From Limivivens faecihominis (GTDB taxonomy: Bacteria; Bacillota; Clostridia; Lachnospirales; Lachnospiraceae), in the NCBI RefSeq assembly GCF_020686945.1, contig NZ_JAJEPR010000001.1, positions 62,001-126,000 on the forward strand: DNA of 64,000 nt, written 5' to 3'. The translations under genes and the position numbers were made by a program. Shown here piece by piece: positions 59,013 to 64,000 of this stretch. A model generated the notes under the pieces. That model saw only the letters and a list, made by a program, of their open reading frames with translations. It was not told the DNA's origin and ran no database searches. Each line of letters begins with the position of its first letter. Position 1 is the stretch's first letter.

Positions 59013-60701
59013 ATGAAGAAAAAAATACTGCCCGTAGTGGCAGCAGCGGTACTGATCGTAGTTCTTGCGGCAATTCTGATTGTCAGCAAAGTTGTAGATA
59101 AATACATTCCCACAGACGAAAAGATGGACTCTGCGGAATATTACGGAATCACCGGGGAAGGCCAGGTGCCCGTGATCCTTCAGGATAAAGTGGCAGGCGA
59201 GATGAGCATGCTGGTGGATGGTGTGCCCTATCTGAATTATAACACCGTGAAAGACAGCTTAAACAGCCGTTTTTACTGGGATTCCACGAATCAGCTCATG
59301 CTCTATACCACGCCAACGGATGTAATCAAGATCCCGGCAGGCGGAGCGGAATATACGGTTTCCGACGAGGCAGAATCCTTTGATCAGATCATTGTGAGAC
59401 TGGAAGGAGAGGTGCCTTACATCGAGGCAGATTTCGTGAAACAGTACACAAATATGACTTATGAGACGCTTCAGGAGCCGGATCGTATTCTCGTGACTTA
59501 CAAATGGGGAACGATCCAGCAGGCGAAAGTCAAACGCGACGAGAACGTCCGCTATCAGGGCGGTGTCAAGAGCCCGATTCTGACATCAGTAGCTAAAGGC
59601 GATCTGGTGACAGTCCTGGAACAGCTGGAGAACTGGACCAAGATTGCCACGGCGGATGGTTATATTGGTTATGTGAGAAACAAAAGGCTGGGTTCTGTGA
59701 CGGAGACGACGATTTCCAATGAGTTTACGGAGCCGGAATACACGAGAATTAAGAAGGATTACACGATCAATCTCGTATGGCATCAGATCAGCAATATGGA
59801 TTCCAACTATGCTTTATCCTCGGACATCGAGTCCATGACCGGCGTCAACACGATTTCTCCCACCTGGTTTTCAGTAGCCAGCAAGGACGGAACCGTTTCT
59901 TCCCTGGCAGACAGCAGCTATGTGGAGACAGCTCATGAGAAAGGCCTGGAAGTCTGGGGCCTGGTGGATAACTTCAACCAGGAGGTGGATATGAAGGAAG
60001 TCCTGACCAACACCACAGCCAGAGAGAAGCTGACGACGCAGCTGATTGAGGCGGCTCTGGAGTACCAGCTGGACGGCCTGAATATTGACTTTGAGAATCT
60101 GGGCGAGGAACTGGGAGACGCTTACATTGAGTTCCTCCGTGAACTCTCCATTCAGTGCAGAAAGAATAACCTGGTACTCTCCTCAGACAATACGGTTCCG
60201 AGAGACTTCAGCGCTTACTATCAGCGCTCAGAGCAGGCAGAGGTCGTGGATTACTTCATTATTATGGGCTACGACGAGCACTATGTAGGCTCCGATCCGG
60301 GTTCCGTTGCCTCCCTTTCCTTTGAAAAAGAGGGCATCGAGTCCACGATCGCGGAGGGCGTTCCGGCGGATAAGATCATCAGTGGTGTGCCTTTTTATAC
60401 GAGACTCTGGAAGACGGATACCAGCGGGGAAGTTAGCAGCGAGGCTATCGGTATGAATACGGCGGATTCCACGCTGGAGGCGAACGGTGTGACAGCCAAC
60501 TGGAGCGACGAGACCAGTCAGGATTATGCGGAATATCATGATCCGGACGGCGCGCTCTACCAGATCTGGTTGGAAAATGAGGCTTCCATGGAGCTCAAAG
60601 CCAAGCTCATACCGGAATATCAGCTGGCAGGAATTGCGGCCTGGAAACTGGGATTTGAGCGGTCCAGCATCTGGGATGTGATCAGTACAAATATCAAATA
60701 A
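59013..60701 (+). CDS. Cell-wall GH18 protein with SH3 domain
   Basis: A 562-aa membrane-anchored or secreted protein. An N-terminal hydrophobic segment (residues 6-26) is followed by a copper-amine-oxidase-N-like region (about 45-165) and a bacterial SH3 domain (about 180-230, GDLVTVLEQLENWTKIATAD). The GH18 barrel has the DxxDxE motif in LDGLNIDFENLG and the YxxDxxxY-like IMGYDEHYVG. Spore-cortex lytic enzymes of the SleL/YaaH type share this barrel, so it probably cuts muramyl or N-acetylglucosaminyl bonds. GGAGG precedes the ATG. Confidence 0.88.
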   Translation: MKKKILPVVAAAVLIVVLAAILIVSKVVDKYIPTDEKMDSAEYYGITGEGQVPVILQDKVAGEMSMLVDGVPYLNYNTVKDSLNSRFYWDSTNQLMLYTTPTDVIKIPAGGAEYTVSDEAESFDQIIVRLEGEVPYIEADFVKQYTNMTYETLQEPDRILVTYKWGTIQQAKVKRDENVRYQGGVKSPILTSVAKGDLVTVLEQLENWTKIATADGYIGYVRNKRLGSVTETTISNEFTEPEYTRIKKDYTINLVWHQISNMDSNYALSSDIESMTGVNTISPTWFSVASKDGTVSSLADSSYVETAHEKGLEVWGLVDNFNQEVDMKEVLTNTTAREKLTTQLIEAALEYQLDGLNIDFENLGEELGDAYIEFLRELSIQCRKNNLVLSSDNTVPRDFSAYYQRSEQAEVVDYFIIMGYDEHYVGSDPGSVASLSFEKEGIESTIAEGVPADKIISGVPFYTRLWKTDTSGEVSSEAIGMNTADSTLEANGVTANWSDETSQDYAEYHDPDGALYQIWLENEASMELKAKLIPEYQLAGIAAWKLGFERSSIWDVISTNIK

Positions 60702-60707
60702 ATAGAA

Positions 60708-60765
60708 GGGGAGCGCTTCGCGCGGGATCAGAAGACTGGTTCTGCACGGAGGCTCCCCGTTTTTG
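60708..60765 (+). terminator. Terminator after the GH18 gene
   Basis: GGGGAGC (60708-60714) pairs with GCTCCCC (60752-60758), followed by GTTTTTG. The loop is long and has internal pairing. Confidence 0.75.
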
Positions 60766-60832
60766 TTCTAAGAAGAAAAGGCTCTCTCATACACTGGAAA
60801 GACTGGATATCGTGAAAAAGGAGCCGGAAAGC

Positions 60833-61543
60833 GTGAAAAAAATCAGTATGGAGACCATTCTTGGGGTGCTTCTTTTTGCCGGGCTGGGCCTTTTGTTCAC
60901 CCGGGGTATACAAAAGACAGCCGGGGAGGCCGTGACGGAAGAAAAACAGGCGGCCGTGACCGCTACGGTGGTCATCGACGCCGGCCATGGCGGAAGCGAT
61001 CCTGGAAAGATCGGCATTAACGGAGCCCGTGAAAAAGAGGTGAATCTGGCCATTGCGGAGGAGCTGAAAGCCTGTCTTGAGGAGGCCGGAATCCAGGTGG
61101 TCATGACTCGGTCCGATGCAGGCGGCCTTTATCAGGAATCAGATGAGAACAAAAAACAGGCGGATATGCGGGCCCGCTGCGCGATCATTGACGAGGCCGG
61201 AGCGGAGCTGACTGTCAGCGTCCATCAGAACAGCTACCCGGCAGAATCTGTCCGGGGGCCCCAGGTTTTTTATCATGCGCAGTCTTCCGAAGGCCAGAAG
61301 GCGGCGGCCTGCCTCCAGGAAGCCCTGAATCAGGAACTTTCCATCACGCGGCCCCGGGAGATCAAAGCCAACAATACCTATTACATATTGAAAAAAACAA
61401 AAACGCCGGTGGTCATCGCCGAGTGCGGTTTTCTTTCCAATTATGAGGAAGCGGAAAAGCTGACCACGAAAGACTACCAGAAACAGGTGGCCCATGCCCT
61501 TTGCAGCGGGATTCTGGCCTATCTGGAAGCCTCCGGCGGATAA
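60833..61543 (+). CDS. cwlD: N-acetylmuramoyl-L-alanine amidase, CwlD-like
   Basis: A 236-aa Amidase_3 zinc enzyme. An N-terminal signal/anchor (METILGVLLFAGLGLLF) is followed by VVIDAGHGGSDPGKIG (zinc His), REKEVNLAIAEEL (zinc Glu), SVHQNSY (zinc His) and VVIAECGFLSN (catalytic Glu). The length and single domain fit CwlD, which makes muramic-lactam in the spore cortex. I prefer GTG 60833, with AAGGAG nine bases upstream, over GTG 60812. Confidence 0.85.
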   Translation: MKKISMETILGVLLFAGLGLLFTRGIQKTAGEAVTEEKQAAVTATVVIDAGHGGSDPGKIGINGAREKEVNLAIAEELKACLEEAGIQVVMTRSDAGGLYQESDENKKQADMRARCAIIDEAGAELTVSVHQNSYPAESVRGPQVFYHAQSSEGQKAAACLQEALNQELSITRPREIKANNTYYILKKTKTPVVIAECGFLSNYEEAEKLTTKDYQKQVAHALCSGILAYLEASGG

Positions 61544-61559
61544 AAAGGAGAAATTATTT

Positions 61560-62294
61560 ATGAGAAAACACCTGAAAAAATACAGATTTTTCATGATTGC
61601 TTTATGGGCACTCTGTCTTTTTGCCGTCCTGCCTTTCGGAAACGTTCGTGCGGCAGCGGTAAAGCCTTCCTGCACAAAGACAAAAACGGTCTATTTCCAG
61701 AAGCAGACTTTCCATGATCCCATGACCCGGAAAAACATCGTCTCCTATGATCTTCTGGGCACGGGGGAACTTGCCCTTGGCAATCTCTCCTCCAAAGCAG
61801 TGATTACCAACCTCAAATCCAGCAACCGCCATATTGAAGCGGTGGCGGACGTTCCCTATAAGAAGATCTATCTCTCCGCCAGTTCCCTGAAAAATGGGGA
61901 AAAGACGGTCTTAAGTTTTACCGTGAAGCAGAACAGGAAGACTTACCGTCTCTCCTGCAAGGTGACTTTCCGCACGGATTTTGTGAAAAGCGCGAAGCTT
62001 GGAGCGCTTGATCTTACCAGGAAACTGAACCAGTCAACAGGGGCAGTGCGTATCAAAACCGCTCAGAAGAAGGCAAGGCTCCTGATTACCCTTCCTTCCG
62101 ATTATAAGGTCGTAAGCATCCGTTACAACTACAAAGGCCAGGAGACCGGCCCCGTCTGGAAAACGGCGAAGAAGCTGCAAAATGGAGGCGTCTTTCCTAT
62201 TGGAAAGGACACGGTCCTGATGGTCGAGTACGCGCCCAAAAGTGGAAAGAGCCTCTACAACCGCTCGTATATCCTTCATATCAATCGCGTCTGA
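61560..62294 (+). CDS. Secreted protein of unknown function
   Basis: A 244-aa protein with a signal peptide (FFMIALWALCLFAVLPFG, cleavage near VRAAA). The mature part is basic and beta-rich (SYDLLGTGELALGNLSSKAV, then LSCKVTFRTDFVKSAKLG), like an Ig-type surface domain. It follows the amidase by 16 bp with AAGGAG, so it is in the same operon. Confidence 0.75.
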   Translation: MRKHLKKYRFFMIALWALCLFAVLPFGNVRAAAVKPSCTKTKTVYFQKQTFHDPMTRKNIVSYDLLGTGELALGNLSSKAVITNLKSSNRHIEAVADVPYKKIYLSASSLKNGEKTVLSFTVKQNRKTYRLSCKVTFRTDFVKSAKLGALDLTRKLNQSTGAVRIKTAQKKARLLITLPSDYKVVSIRYNYKGQETGPVWKTAKKLQNGGVFPIGKDTVLMVEYAPKSGKSLYNRSYILHINRV

Positions 62295-62387
62295 CTCTGT
62301 ACAAACCCCTGAAATTCAGTTATACTGAAAGCTGTCACGAATAGACGAGTGAATCAGTAAGGAAAAATAGATAAAGGAGAGTTTTAC

Positions 62388-63086
62388 ATGAGTACAGTAG
62401 GTATCATCGGAGCGATGGAAGTAGAAGTAGAGACCCTCAAAAAGCACATGAAGGTGAGAAGAACCGTAAAGAAAGCCCATATGGAATTTTGTGAGGGCGT
62501 TCTCGGCGGAAAAGAGGTTGTTGTGGTAAGAAGCGGCATTGGAAAAGTTAATGCGGCTGTCTGCACCCAGATCCTGGTGGATGATTTTAAGGCAGATACC
62601 GTCATCAATACCGGTATCGCAGGTTCCCTGAAGGCAGAGATCAATATCGGAGATATTGTGGTTTCTACTGATCTGGTTCATCATGATATGGATGCCGTGA
62701 ATTTCGGCTATCCGCTGGGACAGATTCCTCAGATGGACACCTTTTCTTTCAAGGCAGATGAGAGACTCGTGGAACTGGCTGAGAAAGCCTGCCATGAGGT
62801 AAATCCTGAGATTCAGGTATTCCGCGGAAGAATCGTCAGCGGCGATCAGTTTATCGCAGACAAAGAGGTAAAGAACCGCATCACCGGGAACTTCCAGGGC
62901 TACTGCACCGAGATGGAAGGTGCAGCCATCGCTCAGGCCGCTTACTTAAACGACGTTCCCTTTGTGGTACTTCGTGCCATCTCCGATAAGGCCGATGACA
63001 GCGCCAGCATGGATTATCCGACCTTCGAGGCCCAGGCCGCAGAGCATTGCGTGAAGCTGGTTGAGCATTTCCTGGAGCTCATCTAA
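62388..63086 (+). CDS. mtnN: 5'-methylthioadenosine/S-adenosylhomocysteine nucleosidase
   Basis: A 232-aa enzyme: VGIIGAMEVEVETLKKHM, then GIGKVNAAVCTQIL, NTGIAGSL, GDQFIADKEVKNRI, TEMEGAAIAQAAYLNDVPFV and RAISDKAD. The Glu/Asp pair in MEGAA and SDKAD is catalytic. It splits MTA and SAH to adenine and thioribose products in the methyl cycle. AAAGGAG precedes the ATG. Confidence 0.95.
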   Translation: MSTVGIIGAMEVEVETLKKHMKVRRTVKKAHMEFCEGVLGGKEVVVVRSGIGKVNAAVCTQILVDDFKADTVINTGIAGSLKAEINIGDIVVSTDLVHHDMDAVNFGYPLGQIPQMDTFSFKADERLVELAEKACHEVNPEIQVFRGRIVSGDQFIADKEVKNRITGNFQGYCTEMEGAAIAQAAYLNDVPFVVLRAISDKADDSASMDYPTFEAQAAEHCVKLVEHFLELI

Positions 63087-63153
63087 GGTTATTCAGCCAT
63101 TTCTTCAGGTACCTGAACCCCTTTTCGAGGCGCTTTTTGTCAAACGAAAATGC

Positions 63154-63181
63154 TTGCAAAAGTTTTGGGATGGATTATAAT
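63154..63181 (+). promoter_or_regulatory. Promoter for the last gene
   Basis: TTGCAA (63154-63159) and TATAAT (63176-63181) with a 16-bp spacer, 263 bp before the start at 63444; the repeat element lies in the leader. Confidence 0.6.
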
Positions 63182-63279
63182 GGCCCTACGACCGGGGCAT
63201 GATATCCGCTGCCCGCGGGGCAAGCTTCCGCATCAGAAGAAAGACCGGCTCTTCTGGTGCAGGACAATCACATTTCATA

Positions 63280-63419
63280 TAACTGTTCAGTACCTTCACA
63301 GTTACGAGCAAAAATCCAACAAAAATCGCCTTCGGCGATGGGATTTTTGCGTGCAACCCTCGGGATTTTGGCATATTCATGCCAAAACACCTCGCGGGAC
63401 AGTGGCTCCTGAACAGTTA
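63280..63419. repeat. Inverted-repeat element B (MITE/REP-like)
   Basis: TAACTGTTCAG (63280-63290) and CTGAACAGTTA (63409-63419) bound a 140-bp non-coding unit. Inside are a GCAAAAATCC/GGATTTTTGC stem enclosing ATCGCC/GGCGAT, and a TTTTGGCAT/ATGCCAAAA hairpin. The plan and end sequence match element A at 304-448. Together with the promoter it fills the 357-bp gap 63087-63443. Confidence 0.6.
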
Positions 63420-63443
63420 CCGCATTTCAAAAGGGGGATTCAT

Positions 63444-64000
63444 ATGTTACAGACAGTGATGCAGCAGAACTTACTGTTCTATGGAATCGGGATTCTTTGC
63501 TTTTTCGGTGTGATAAGCCAGATCTGGCTCTGGGGGATCTACAGCAGGATGATAAAAGATATGGAAAATGAGCGGGCAGCCAAAGGAAAGTTTATCCGTC
63601 AGATCCGGCAGAGGTATGGCCTCCTGAAGAGAATGGGAGACGGAAGCGTCAATACCCGGGCTTTTCTTGAGAGGAGCCTTTATCAGTACCGCCATCTGGG
63701 CCGGACGTTGCATCAGTGGCGGCGGACAGGCGCTGTGGCTCTGGTTCTGAGTCTGATTCTTGGCCTTGTGGGCTATTATTATGCGGGAAATCTTCGGATG
63801 GGAGCGGCCCTGCGGCAGAATTATCTCTGGGCTATGGGCATTGCAGCGGCAGTTATGGGCCTGCTCTATGGTCTTACGGACGTCCGTTACCGCCGTTCCT
63901 ATCTGGAGACCGGCCTTCTTGATATGCTGGAAAACAGCGGAAACACGGCGGCAGTTGTGAAGAACGGCAAACAATCCGCTTCCCCGGAAAAAGGTCAGCC
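63444..64000 (+). CDS. Membrane protein of unknown function (3' end outside window)
   Basis: The first 185 codons of a gene that runs off the window. Hydrophobic segments lie at about residues 12-30, 95-110 and 127-145 (FYGIGILCFFGVISQIWLWG; GAVALVLSLILGLVGYYYAG), separated by a basic Arg-rich loop. AAGGGGG precedes the ATG. Family not recognised. Confidence 0.7.
   Translation, partial: MLQTVMQQNLLFYGIGILCFFGVISQIWLWGIYSRMIKDMENERAAKGKFIRQIRQRYGLLKRMGDGSVNTRAFLERSLYQYRHLGRTLHQWRRTGAVALVLSLILGLVGYYYAGNLRMGAALRQNYLWAMGIAAAVMGLLYGLTDVRYRRSYLETGLLDMLENSGNTAAVVKNGKQSASPEKGQ

Noticed and set aside
63471..63974. A 167-codon minus-strand frame at the window end
   Set aside because: It is antisense to the membrane protein gene that has AAGGGGG and a promoter; composition is His/Pro-rich as expected of a shadow.

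Overview
The window looks like a chromosomal segment of a gut-type Clostridia, most probably Lachnospiraceae, carrying an integrated siphovirus-type prophage of about 38.8 kb. The host assignment is an inference. It rests on the gene order rpsF-ssb-rpsR, gdpP-rplI-dnaB, MecA, spore-cortex-type amidase (CwlD-like), GH18/SH3 cell-wall enzyme, short clostridial ferredoxin and DUF1858 protein, and on strong AGGAGG ribosome binding sites.

Left host arm (1-18069): an unknown 3' gene fragment; a heterodimeric ABC exporter read leftward with a divergent AraC regulator; the ribosomal protein/ssb operon; an alpha/beta hydrolase; gdpP-rplI-dnaB; a 131-bp tandem repeat made of terminator hairpins; a large glycoside-hydrolase-like protein; a MerR regulator; a GH20 enzyme; and a 2x[4Fe-4S] ferredoxin. 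Right host arm (56892-64000): mecA, a DUF1858 protein, a small hypothetical, a GH18 protein, a CwlD-like amidase, a secreted protein, MTA/SAH nucleosidase and a truncated membrane protein. The prophage sits between the divergent ferredoxin and mecA promoters and breaks neither gene.

Prophage (about 18070-56891): no tyrosine or serine integrase is visible. The only recombinase is a full-length IS30-family DDE transposase at one extreme end. A perfect 13-bp inverted repeat bounds the whole 38.8-kb unit, with further copies of the same core motif arranged as hairpins at the right end. From left to right on the map are: the transposase operon with a consensus promoter and operator repeats; a divergent repressor/operator region; lysis genes; a diversity-generating retroelement (DGR); tail, head and packaging genes; and an early region. 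The early region has SSB, a MazF-like protein, ParB/ParA, a VRR-NUC nuclease, a membrane lytic transglycosylase, an HUH replication initiator, an orphan C5-cytosine methyltransferase and small zinc-binding proteins. Almost everything is transcribed on the minus strand, from the early region at high coordinates to lysis at low coordinates.

The DGR is the clearest special system. The 3' end of a tail-tip gene carries a 149-bp variable repeat (VR). A 149-bp template repeat (TR) lies 108 bp beyond it, and a reverse transcriptase gene follows. TR and VR differ at 20 positions, all of them adenines of the TR on the coding strand (20 of 30 adenines changed, 0 of 119 other bases). A GNRA-loop hairpin follows the VR and a structured spacer follows the TR. 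The RT lacks the usual motif-4 sequence and no Avd gene was found. The combination of transposon-type integration, plasmid-type partition and replication genes, and targeted receptor-binding diversification makes this prophage worth detailed study.
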